Assembly (NCBI GenBank): GCA_963705275.1 | Contig: OY970063.1 | Location: 620,001 to 684,000 of the forward strand | Reading direction: 5' to 3' | DNA: 64,000 nt | From: Fen-1135 sp963705275 | GTDB lineage: Bacteria > Desulfobacterota > Syntrophia > Syntrophales > UBA2185 | Shown here: positions 13,281-21,633 of the stretch, piece after piece | Layout of the letters: every line of letters begins with the position of its first letter | Position numbering within the stretch: the first letter of the stretch is position 1 | Made by a program: the position numbers and the translations under genes | Notes under the pieces: generated by a model | Told to the model about the DNA's origin: nothing | What the model saw: only the letters and a program-made list of their open reading frames with translations | The model's database searches: none

Positions 13281-14066
13281 TCAATCTCCCAGATTTACCG
13301 TTAGCCTATCAATTCCGATAGCCTTGCCGCTTTTCCCATCAATGTCGACAACAACGCCCTGAAGCCTAACATCATCCTTAGCCACATCAAACTTATTTGG
13401 TATTTGCGTCAAAAACCGCTCCATCACAGCATCCTTCCTTATCCCGATGATGGAATTGAAAGGACCCGTCATCCCGACATCCGTTATGTAGGCGGTACCG
13501 CCGGGAAGTATGCTTTCATCTGCAGTCTGCACATGTGTATGCGTTCCAAGAACAGCACTGACGCGACCATCAAGAAACCACCCTATAGCTTCTTTCTCCG
13601 ATGTCGCCTCTGCATGCATATCGACAATAATTATCGCTGTATATTTTTTCATCTTATCGATTTCTCTTTCTGCCGCTCTGAAAGGACAATCGATGGGCTT
13701 CATAAAGACGCGTCCCATCAGGTTAATCACACCACAGGATCTCCCCGATGAATCGGGCCTGATGACACTCCCCCACCCCGGTGAACCCGCGGGATAATTG
13801 GCCGGCCTGAGAAGCGCTTCGTAATCTTCAACGAATTCACTAATCTCTTTCTTGTCCCAAATATGATTCCCTGAAGTCAACACGTTAATGTGATAGCTAT
13901 AGAGCTCTTCGACGACGTCTCGGGTCACACCAAACCCTGCGGCTGCATTCTCGCAATTAGCAATAACAAAATCAATCTTGTGTTGAATGATGATTTCGGG
14001 CAGAAGCTCACGAATCGCGCGTCTTCCAGGTTTGCCGACTATATCTCCAATGAAGAGTATCTTCAT
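13281..14066 (-). CDS. ymdB: YmdB-family metallophosphoesterase (possible 2',3'-cyclic nucleotide phosphodiesterase)
   Basis: This is a 261-residue member of the TIGR00282/YmdB family. Metal-binding motifs are FIGDIVGKPG at the N-terminus, NCEN, SGNHIWD, VDMHAEATSEK and LGTHTHVQTAD, giving a dinuclear metal site. The Bacillus protein hydrolyses cyclic nucleotides and is encoded with RNase Y, as here (the gap to rny is 9 nt). A link to RNA turnover is inferred from that arrangement. Confidence 0.93.
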   Translation of the reverse strand: MKILFIGDIVGKPGRRAIRELLPEIIIQHKIDFVIANCENAAAGFGVTRDVVEELYSYHINVLTSGNHIWDKKEISEFVEDYEALLRPANYPAGSPGWGSVIRPDSSGRSCGVINLMGRVFMKPIDCPFRAAEREIDKMKKYTAIIIVDMHAEATSEKEAIGWFLDGRVSAVLGTHTHVQTADESILPGGTAYITDVGMTGPFNSIIGIRKDAVMERFLTQIPNKFDVAKDDVRLQGVVVDIDGKSGKAIGIDRLTVNLGD

Positions 14067-14075
14067 CTGCTATCT

Positions 14076-15641
14076 TTATTTTGCATAATCTGAAACCCGT
14101 GTTTCCCTGATGACAGTTACTTTTATTTGACCCGGATAAGTCAAATCAGCTTCAATTTTCTTGATTATATCCTTGCAGAGCATGACCGCATCGTCATCCG
14201 AAATCTTTTCATTTTCAACAAGTATGCGTATCTCTCTTCCCGCCTGTATGGCATAGCATTTGTCAACCCCGCTAAAGGAATTTGCTATACTCTCAAGCTC
14301 TTCCAAGCGTCTGACATATGTTTCCAGCATCTCCCTGCGCGCACCTGGCCTCGCCGCCGATAAGCTGTCAGCCGCCTGAATGAGCACGCCTAGGAGCGTA
14401 TTGGTTCGACCATCGTCATGGTGCGTCGCAATCGCCTGAACAATCCTGGAGGACTCACCAAATCGCTTCGCATAATCAGCCCCAATTGCTGCATGCGTTC
14501 CTTCGATTTTGTGGTCAACCGCTTTTCCTATGTCGTGAAGCAACCCTGCCCTTTTCGCCTCTTTGACATTCATTTTTAGCTCCGCAGCCATTATACCTGT
14601 AAGATGGGCGACTTCAACAGAATGCTGGAGGACGTTTTGAGAAAAGCTTGTCCTGAACTTGAGACTTCCCAAGAGATTCGTTATCTCAGGATGGAGGTCG
14701 TGCACTCCGACATCAAAAGATGTGCGTTCGCCCGTCTCGCGAATGATTGCGTCCACCTCTGTCTTAACCTTCTTAACTATATCCTCAATCCGGCCGGGAT
14801 GGATTCTGCCGTCCGTAATCAATCGCTCCAGAGACATCCTCGCCACTTCCCGTCTGATGGGATCAAAACTCGAAAGGACAACGGCTTCAGGTGTATCATC
14901 AACGATCAAATCTATGCCCGTAGCTGCTTCAATAGCCCTAATATTTCTGCCTTCCCTTCCGATGATTCTACCCTTCATTTCATCGTTGGGAAGATTGACT
15001 ACTGATACAGTGTTCTCGGCGACGTATTCACTGGCATATCTTTGTACGGCGTATGTAATTATTTCTCGTGCATTCTTGTCAGCAGCCCGTTTAGCTTCCT
15101 CCTCTATCTTCCTTATATTAACTGCTGCCTCCCTTTTCGCCTGAGCTTCCATAGACTGTATGAGATAATTCTTTGCCTCCTCAGAGGAAATGCCAGCAAT
15201 CTTTTCCAGCTTTTCCTTCTGTTCCTCAAGCAAACGATTTAGCTTGTCATGTTTTTCATTTATCTGCGATTCCCTGTTTATCAGCCCCTTTTCCCTGTTT
15301 TCAAAATTCATTTCTTTCTGAGTGAGCGTGTCTATCCTTCTATCGATGTTTTCTTCTTTGGACCGCAGCCTCCGTTCAAGACTGTCCAGTTCAAGCTTCC
15401 TCTCCTTAGAATCTTTTTCGAACTCCGTTTTCATTTTGAGAAGGCTCTCTTTAGCCTGAAGCAAAGCCTCCTTCTTTATAGTTTCTGCTTCCTTTTTTGC
15501 TTCATCTATGATTCTGGCCGAGAGGTTCTCTGACGATTCCAGTTTCTTATCTGAAACCCTCTGTCTTAATGCATAGCCCAGCAAGACGCCAAGTGCTATG
15601 GAGCCAAATACAATAAATGCGATTAAAGTGTTATATATCAA
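14076..15641 (-). CDS. rny: Ribonuclease Y
   Basis: This is a membrane-anchored endoribonuclease that starts mRNA decay. The 521 residues show an N-terminal transmembrane helix (about 5-25), a long coiled coil (about 30-210), a KH domain with GRIIGREGRNIRAIE at 224-238, and an HD domain with catalytic H369-D370 in GLLHDIGKA. It is co-transcribed with ymdB. RNase Y together with the 6S RNA and zapA upstream is a recurring neighbourhood in this phylum. Confidence 0.97.
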   Translation of the reverse strand: MIYNTLIAFIVFGSIALGVLLGYALRQRVSDKKLESSENLSARIIDEAKKEAETIKKEALLQAKESLLKMKTEFEKDSKERKLELDSLERRLRSKEENIDRRIDTLTQKEMNFENREKGLINRESQINEKHDKLNRLLEEQKEKLEKIAGISSEEAKNYLIQSMEAQAKREAAVNIRKIEEEAKRAADKNAREIITYAVQRYASEYVAENTVSVVNLPNDEMKGRIIGREGRNIRAIEAATGIDLIVDDTPEAVVLSSFDPIRREVARMSLERLITDGRIHPGRIEDIVKKVKTEVDAIIRETGERTSFDVGVHDLHPEITNLLGSLKFRTSFSQNVLQHSVEVAHLTGIMAAELKMNVKEAKRAGLLHDIGKAVDHKIEGTHAAIGADYAKRFGESSRIVQAIATHHDDGRTNTLLGVLIQAADSLSAARPGARREMLETYVRRLEELESIANSFSGVDKCYAIQAGREIRILVENEKISDDDAVMLCKDIIKKIEADLTYPGQIKVTVIRETRVSDYAK

Positions 15642-15927
15642 AGCCTCTTCACCTCCCTAATCTATGATATGGAACAAAATATCCCGGCTTATCATGGATA
15701 AAATGTTCTTTATACAAACTCTAAGAGAACACCTTACGACTCGCTTCATCAGCTCGAGGATGCTTAGACAAAACGTTTTGCCCAGGGCCTCATCGTGAAA
15801 AAGACCAAACCTTAATTAACTAAGTAAATGGGGATACGACGGAAGGAACGGGAATAACCGGGCGACAGCAGGATCAGGTCCTGGTCAAATCTCTAAATTA
15901 CAAAATAAAACCCCCGCCTATGCCGTG

Positions 15928-16064
15928 TTAAACACCTTTTTGAACCTTCCGATAAGGTGGGCACCCTGTTGTTGCTTCAGGCTTTCCACCCCCGTCTCTA
16001 CGGGATGCTGGCAGACATGCACACCGCTAACAAGGAAAGGCCCCCGGTTTCAAGGTGTTGGCTC
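15928..16064 (-). ncRNA. ssrS: Probable 6S RNA (ssrS)
   Basis: The region between zapA and rny is noncoding but highly structured on the minus strand. A closing stem pairs AACACCTTGAAACC (16046-16059) with GGTTCAAAAAGGTGTT (15931-15946). Inside, GGCCTTTCC pairs with GGAAAGCC, enclosing a hairpin with CATCCCGT/ACGGGGGTG. CCCACCTT then forms a small hairpin with AAGGTT. Position directly after zapA is the classical 6S locus, where the RNA sequesters sigma-70 RNA polymerase. The ends are approximate, and the paired core (about 130 nt) is shorter than the E. coli RNA. Confidence 0.68.
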
Positions 16065-16114
16065 AAAAAATGAATGTTAATCACGCACATTGCAGGGGAT
16101 AATATTTTCTTACT

Positions 16115-16414
16115 TCACTTTATCTCATCGATGAGATCAATCAATCTTTCAGATCTGCTCTCTAATTGACTAAAAATATCTTCTTTCATTCCCTTAAATT
16201 TAATATACTCGTCTGCAATATTCAAAGCAGCCAGTATGGCAACATTTAAGGTGTTGGTGTTCGCGGATTTACTTCCTGTTTCTCTTATCTTGCCATTGAC
16301 ATAATTGACAACACTTGCCACGTGTTCATCCCCCGAATCAGATAAAACTGACAACTCCTGCCCCAGTATATTTATATTAAAGCTCTTATCCAAATACATG
16401 ACCTCAATATTCAT
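16115..16414 (-). CDS. zapA: Cell division protein ZapA
   Basis: ZapA bundles FtsZ filaments at the division ring. The 99 residues show the N-terminal strand-rich domain (FNINILGQELSVLSD), the helix LNVAILAALNIADEYIK, and a C-terminal coiled coil. Its ATG overlaps the stop of the coiled-coil gene upstream by one base (TAATG), so the two are translationally coupled. The 6S RNA follows. Confidence 0.93.
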   Translation of the reverse strand: MNIEVMYLDKSFNINILGQELSVLSDSGDEHVASVVNYVNGKIRETGSKSANTNTLNVAILAALNIADEYIKFKGMKEDIFSQLESRSERLIDLIDEIK

Positions 16415-16674
16415 TAATGTGCAGCTATATCCTGAAGCAAATCAAGCAGTGAGTCCACCTTTGTGCGTATCGAATCCCTTTCCTCGTTTAATCCCCTTAT
16501 TTTATTGTTTGCCCCTTCTAACTCCAATCCCTTGCTCTTGAGAAGCTCCTCCAATTCATAACTTTTCTTCCTCAGCAGAGCATGTTCTTCTAGAAGATTC
16601 TTAATCTTGCTTTCCAATTCCTGAAATTTAACAAATTCCCCGCTCATTGCATCATTCATGCGGTTCTTGATCAC
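16414..16674 (-). CDS. ZapB-like small coiled-coil division protein
   Basis: This small protein is almost entirely heptad-repeat coiled coil (KFQELESKIKNLLEEHALLR, then LNEERDSIRTKVDSLLDLL). By position upstream of zapA and by structure it is a ZapB-like Z-ring partner. Sequence identity alone would not prove this. I prefer a GTG start at 16674, because GGGAGAA sits just before it. A longer frame begins at an ATG at 16689 without a ribosome binding site. Confidence 0.7.
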   Translation of the reverse strand: MIKNRMNDAMSGEFVKFQELESKIKNLLEEHALLRKKSYELEELLKSKGLELEGANNKIRGLNEERDSIRTKVDSLLDLLQDIAAH

Positions 16675-16812
16675 ATTTCTCCCAATCAAACATGATGAAA
16701 ATACATAGTTAATTGTAAGATAAGTAGACCTTGCTGATCAATGAACCTCTCGGTAAATTTTCTCTAAAGAATCGGTTAGGAGTATGCCAATTCGACCCTC
16801 GAATGTCAAGCC

Positions 16813-17814
16813 CTATTTTGTTGCTTCAGGGTCTGGAAGGACTTCGACACCGGCATGGAAAAATCGATGAACTGCATCTAAAATGGCATTCTTATCATGC
16901 ACCCTGCCCACCACATCTCTGAACAGAGAGCCGCCTCTCATTCCTTTCGTATACCAGAGTAGGTGTTTTCGGAAATGTCTGAGACCGAGACTCTCCCCCA
17001 AGCAATTAATCTCCATTTCCATATGGCACCTTATGACTCTTTCCCGCTCAGCTCCTGAGGGAGTCTGTGCGCTCTTTCGTCCCTCAAGATGTCTTACGGT
17101 GTCTCTAAATATCCAGGGATTACCAAGTGCTGCCCTTCCTATCATTATACCGTCACAAGAAGTGGTACTTATCATCCGGCAAGCGTCCTCCGGACCTCTT
17201 ATATCGCCGCTTCCTATTACAGGGATATGTAATTTTTTTTTCACTTCTTCAATAATACTCCAATCTGCGGCCCCGCTGTACCCCTGATCTGCCGTACGCG
17301 GATGGAGCATTACGGCATCCACTCCACAATCTTGCGCTATGATAGATATTTCAAGGGCTCTCTTTTCTCCACGATGCCAGCCTGCGCGAATCTTTATAGT
17401 CATTGGTAATGATGTTGCCTTCCGCATAGCTTGCAGTATTTGACGCACTCGATCAGGTTCCCTCAATAAGGCGGCCCCTGCTCCTGTCTTTACGACCTTT
17501 CTGACAGGACAGCCCATGTTAATATCCAATAGATCGGCGCCGAAGTCGGTTGCCACTTGCGCCGCTTCGAAAAGGATGGTGGGATCGGATCCGAAGATCT
17601 GGACGCCTAAGGGTTTGTCGTCAGGTGAGGATAAAAGATAATGGTAGCCCTTGTTAGTCTTCCTGGCAAGACCATTGGCGCTGATCATTTCCGTGAATGC
17701 TAATCCACACCCGAACTCTCTGGCGAGGGTCCGGAAAGGCAGATTCGTAATGCCTGCCATGGGCGCCAGAAAAACATTATTCTTTAAGGTCAGATTTCCT
17801 ATCTTCACTTGCAC
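16813..17814 (-). CDS. dusB: tRNA-dihydrouridine synthase, DusB type
   Basis: This FMN enzyme reduces uridines in the tRNA D-loop. It has 333 residues. LAPMAGITN is at the N-terminus, INMGCPVRK at 98-106 contains the catalytic Cys102, and KIRAGW and GIMIGRAALGNPWIF follow. The start is a GTG at 17814 that overlaps the end of the uridylyltransferase gene, so the two form an operon. Confidence 0.95.
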   Translation of the reverse strand: MQVKIGNLTLKNNVFLAPMAGITNLPFRTLAREFGCGLAFTEMISANGLARKTNKGYHYLLSSPDDKPLGVQIFGSDPTILFEAAQVATDFGADLLDINMGCPVRKVVKTGAGAALLREPDRVRQILQAMRKATSLPMTIKIRAGWHRGEKRALEISIIAQDCGVDAVMLHPRTADQGYSGAADWSIIEEVKKKLHIPVIGSGDIRGPEDACRMISTTSCDGIMIGRAALGNPWIFRDTVRHLEGRKSAQTPSGAERERVIRCHMEMEINCLGESLGLRHFRKHLLWYTKGMRGGSLFRDVVGRVHDKNAILDAVHRFFHAGVEVLPDPEATK

Positions 17815-18560
17815 GTTGTCATGCGGTTGGACGCCATTTCAAAATCATCAGGGGTGTTTATGCCCATGACTTCGTACGAATTCGCCGTAATGAAAGCTCT
17901 GGTCTTCAAACCTTCCTTCCAGGCAATGCCAACCATATCCGTGAGATAGTATTCTTTCTGGATATTCTCATTGCCTATATCTCCAACGGCTCTAAAGAGG
18001 AAATTGCTTTCGACGCAGTATATGCCGGTATTTATCTCCCTTATTTTTCTCTCAGCAGGGGACGCATCTTTCTCCTCAACGATTCTCAATATCTCTCCTT
18101 TATCTTCTGCCTTAATTATCCGTCCATAACCGGTGGGATCATCCAATATTGTTGTCAGAACCGTGACAATCGATTTTTCCATAATATGGGACTCCAGCAG
18201 AGCCTTGATTGTTGAAGGCGAAAGCATAGGGACATCACCGCACAGTATCAGTACAGTGCCGTCGTAACTGCGGAAGACATCTCTCGCCTGAAGAACCGCA
18301 TGTCCCGTTCCCAGTTGCTCACGCTGTTCTATGAAGATCAGACCTTCATCCCTGAATGCCTTCCTTACGTCATTTGCCTGGTGGCCTACGATAACTATGA
18401 TTTTTCCCACGTTCAGCGCTCTTGCTGCATCAACTGAATAGGTCAGCATAGGCTTGCCGCAGAGCGGATGCAGAACCTTAGCTACATCCGACTTCATCCT
18501 CTTCCCCTTGCCTGCAGCCAATATGATGGCTCTCACCTTCTGTGTTTCGTTTCCGTCCAT
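17805..18560 (-). CDS. GlmU-like nucleotidyltransferase lacking the acetyltransferase domain
   Basis: This 251-residue protein has the GlmU pyrophosphorylase fold: LAAGKGKRMKS at 14-24, CGKPM, EQREQLGTGHAV and LCGDVPM. It ends at the point (INTPDDFEMASN) where GlmU would enter its left-handed beta-helix acetyltransferase half. The stop overlaps dusB, so this is not an assembly break. It probably makes a UDP- or dNDP-sugar. UDP-GlcNAc synthesis would need a separate acetyltransferase or a full GlmU elsewhere. Confidence 0.85.
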   Translation of the reverse strand: MDGNETQKVRAIILAAGKGKRMKSDVAKVLHPLCGKPMLTYSVDAARALNVGKIIVIVGHQANDVRKAFRDEGLIFIEQREQLGTGHAVLQARDVFRSYDGTVLILCGDVPMLSPSTIKALLESHIMEKSIVTVLTTILDDPTGYGRIIKAEDKGEILRIVEEKDASPAERKIREINTGIYCVESNFLFRAVGDIGNENIQKEYYLTDMVGIAWKEGLKTRAFITANSYEVMGINTPDDFEMASNRMTTCK

Positions 18561-18793
18561 TTGACGACCTTACAGAACAGTTCGTTACTTGATACTCATA
18601 GTGATGAGAAAAGCTCCCTACATCACGCGCGCAGCGCGAAACGGATCCATGCTCGTTTTTCCTTTCGCAAGCTGTAGACTAGGCACAGTTTCCTGCAGCG
18701 TGCTCCTTATTCATGAGGATGACTCTATCCCTTCGTCCGTCGAGAGTTGTTATTCTTAGATTCCGCTCTAACATGGTCATGGCCACTTCTTTT

Positions 18794-18824
18794 CCAGTCC
18801 TTACCTAAAGCCTCAAGGACTGGT
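18794..18824. repeat. Perfect inverted repeat overlapping a gene end
   Basis: CCAGTCCTT and AAGGACTGG form a 9-bp perfect stem around a 13-nt loop that spans the stop codon of the CNNM gene. There is no clear T-run on either strand, so this is either an unusual terminator or an mRNA 3'-end structure. Confidence 0.5.
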
Positions 18825-20126
18825 CTTATCTCCTCCGTTGATATCGACATTAATCGGCATCTCAATTAACACTTCCTTGATGGACCTTGCATCAGCATCC
18901 TCGATCACAAACAGGATGTTACCATGTCTTAACGTATCTCGTCTTTTCGGTATCTTCTCCAGCTTGCAAAGCAGGAATCCCCCGAGGGTTTCATAATCTC
19001 CATCCGGAATATCCAGTGGAAGCAGCTGATTAATCTTCTCTATACTTATTTTGGCATTAACGAGATATTTCCCCGCGCCGATCTTCTTATACATTTTTTC
19101 GCCGCTGCCGTATTCATCGTCGATCTCACCCACAACTTCCTCGAGAATATCTTCTATCGTCACAATACCCAGTGCACCGCCATATTCATCGACAACGACG
19201 GCCATTCTCTCACCTCTGATAAGCAATTCGACAAGGAGCTCTTTTGCAAGTTTTGTCTCCGGAATATAATATACCACCGGCTTAATATAGGATTCGATAG
19301 TCTCGCCGCCGGAAAGAGACGGACGATTAGAAGCCCGTCCATGCAGGGCTTCTAAGAGATCGAAGTAGTGAAGAATACCTATTATGTTGAATATCTGATC
19401 ACGATAAACGGGAATACGAAGATATTTTTTTTCAGATGCAAGCTGCACCGCTTCTCTGAGGGTGGCCGTCACCGGCAGGGAAGTCATCGCCGAAAGGGGC
19501 ACCATAATTTTATCGGCAGTTACCTCGAAAAAATCTATGATGTTTCTGATCATTTCCCTTTCCGTGACTAGGATATCACTTTCTTCCGACCTGTGCCTCA
19601 GGATATATTTGAGACCGTCTTTTGTAATATAGGGAGAAGAGACAATATCTTTTTCTCCCGTTGAAATGCGTATTGCTCCCCGTGATATCGCAGAAATGAT
19701 AAACACCATGGGAAAGAGCAGCCACGATGACACCCAAATAAACCATGACAGTCTCATGGCAACGAATTCCGCATGCTGCTGGAAAATACTCTTGGGAATA
19801 ATCTCACCTAGGATGAGGAGTGTTGGAATCATAACAGCAACAGCTAACATCGGGCCTTTGGCCAAACCAAATGCGGATATGAACAGGGCAGTAGCTAAGG
19901 ATGTGCTCGTGACAACGCATAGCCCCGTCCCGCTTAATGTCGTCGAAAGGAACCAATCCGGCTTCTCGAGAAGTCTAAGGGCAACCTTGGCAGAATGGGA
20001 TCCCATGTTCGCCTTCTGTCTCATCTTATTAACGTCTGAGGCAACAAAGGCGAGTTCACCGCCCGAGAATAGTCCCTCGAGACATATACAAGAAAGAATT
20101 ATCAGGAGGGAAGAAAAGTTATCCAT
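18813..20126 (-). CDS. CNNM/CorC-HlyC family transporter-like membrane protein
   Basis: Domains in order: an N-terminal CNNM (DUF21) transmembrane domain with helices over about 1-150, a pair of CBS domains (IMVPLSAMTSLPVTATLREA, then VVDEYGGALGIVTIEDILEE), and a C-terminal CorC_HlyC domain (GGFLLCKLEKIPKRRDTL). Members are linked to Mg2+/Co2+ transport or resistance, and the old name hemolysin is misleading. I start it at 20126 (MDNFSSLL), which overlaps the upstream paralogue by 8 nt. A frame to 20150 also exists. It is one of two tandem paralogues here. Confidence 0.88.
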   Translation of the reverse strand: MDNFSSLLIILSCICLEGLFSGGELAFVASDVNKMRQKANMGSHSAKVALRLLEKPDWFLSTTLSGTGLCVVTSTSLATALFISAFGLAKGPMLAVAVMIPTLLILGEIIPKSIFQQHAEFVAMRLSWFIWVSSWLLFPMVFIISAISRGAIRISTGEKDIVSSPYITKDGLKYILRHRSEESDILVTEREMIRNIIDFFEVTADKIMVPLSAMTSLPVTATLREAVQLASEKKYLRIPVYRDQIFNIIGILHYFDLLEALHGRASNRPSLSGGETIESYIKPVVYYIPETKLAKELLVELLIRGERMAVVVDEYGGALGIVTIEDILEEVVGEIDDEYGSGEKMYKKIGAGKYLVNAKISIEKINQLLPLDIPDGDYETLGGFLLCKLEKIPKRRDTLRHGNILFVIEDADARSIKEVLIEMPINVDINGGDKTSP

Positions 20127-21386
20127 CAGCACTTTGCACCCGTCTTTCAATCCTTATATTCAAGATCCTCGCCTTACCCATTTTCTCCACCTTAAAAACG
20201 TAATCACCAAAGCGGACCTCTTCCCCTTTTCCAGGCAGTTTCCCGAAAAGATGAAAGACAAAACCACCGACAGTGTCAAAATCTTTCTCAGGAATCGAAA
20301 TGTCTATCAGACTGTTCAAGTCTTCCGCAGGCATCTTCCCTGATACCAGCAATGTTCTATCATCGATTCTCTGCCAGAGGTTGTCCCTCAGTCCATAGTC
20401 ATCGTAGATATCCTCAAAGAGGCTCTCAAGGATATCCTCAATTGTTACCATGCCTGAGACGCCTCCATACTCGTCCACAATTATGGCAATTTGAATCTTT
20501 CTCGTCTGAAATTCCCTGAGCAGGCTCGCTGCACTTTTTACCTCAGGAACAAACCAGGGCTTCTTCAATAGCTTATCGACATGAAGGCTGCCGACTTCAC
20601 CTGAAATTCCGCCTATTAGATCCCGTGCAAACAGGATCCCCAGAATGTCATCCCGATCACTTCCGTAAATGGGAATCCTCGTATGCCGTGCCTTGATGAT
20701 TTCTGCTTCCATCTCTGCCAAACCGAGAGATATGGGAAGACAAAACATCTCGACGCGGGGAATCATGATCTCTGAAACCGGCTTGTCAGCCAGGCCAAAG
20801 ACCTTGTGAATGAGGTCCCGCTGCGCTTCTTCCAGTCCCCCTTCTTTTTGATAGACATCAACGAGGGTCTTAAATTCATCTTCCGTAAGAGCCTTTTTCC
20901 CCGCGCGGTCTTATCCGAGAACATGGATACGAAAAACCACGATATTTTTTCCAGGGTCCATACGACCGGGCGTTCAATCTTGGAGATGAGGATCAACGGG
21001 GGTGAGACGAGTAACGAAAAAGATATGGGACGAATAACGGCAAAAGTTTTGGGAACAGCTTCTGCAAAAATGAGCAACATCGGGGTGGTAACAGCAACCG
21101 CCAGCCATTGACCATCCACTCCAAAGTAATGAATGCAGAGGGAAGTCACCAAGACAGATATGGTAATGTTGACTGATTCGTTGCTTACGAGGATAGTAAT
21201 GAGCAGTCTTCTCGGATACTCGAGAAGCCTGTTCACATGCGACAATACCGGTGAGCGTTCTTCCTTCATTTTATGGAGGTGGAGGGGTGTCAGCGAAAAA
21301 AGAGCAGCCTCTGAACAGGAAAAAAATCCTGACAAGAAAAAAAGCATGACGAGCAGTGCAATCTTGAATGTAATAAGATATTCCAA
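20119..21386 (-). CDS. CNNM/CorC-HlyC family protein interrupted by a −1 frameshift
   Basis: Two overlapping frames together make one normal protein. The first (21386 to 20763, TTG start) has the CNNM membrane domain (FFLSGFFSCSEAALFSL) but loses homology after FSDKTARG. The second carries on with KALTEDEFKTLVDVYQKEGG, then SEIMIPRVEM, the CBS pair and the CorC domain. It is open in the −1 frame from about 20903 to 20119. The change of frame falls at GGGGAAAAAGG (20892-20902), which contains G GGA AAA in the zero frame, a classical −1 slippery heptamer. The cause could be a natural lesion, an assembly homopolymer error or recoding. Confidence 0.85.
20895..20901 (-). other. Slippery heptamer GGGAAAA at the frame change
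   Basis: On the minus strand the zero-frame codons read G GGA AAA, followed by AGG. Both tRNAs can re-pair after slipping back one base (GGG AAA), and this leads exactly into the frame that encodes the rest of the protein. I see no strong stem-loop just downstream, which weakens the case for programmed frameshifting. Confidence 0.45.
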
Positions 21387-21512
21387 TTTTATAGAAGAAT
21401 GTTCCTCAGTATTAAAATAACAATCATGCAGTACGACTATTTCTGCAGATTAGCTTACCAAATTTTTTCCATGAAAGACAGACTATTAATATCAGTATGC
21501 GATCAGTTTTGT

Positions 21513-21541
21513 TTGACGCGGATGATTTTTTCCGATATTTT
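21513..21541 (+). promoter_or_regulatory. Candidate sigma-70 promoter for the pur operon
   Basis: TTGACG and TATTTT are separated by 17 nt, about 90 nt before purD. No purine riboswitch-like fold was recognised between it and the start codon. Confidence 0.55.
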
Positions 21542-21633
21542 GAGGTCAAAATGGCAGAAGCTTCAAGATCAGCCTCACGGGATGTGCAGGCAGCTATAGT
21601 CTGCCACAAAAAAATTGTGCTAGGAGAAATATC

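Noticed and set aside
20119..20766. Treating the second CNNM frame as a separate gene starting at ATG 20766
   Set aside because: Coding similarity to the family continues upstream of that ATG in the same frame for at least 45 codons, so it is the rest of one broken gene.
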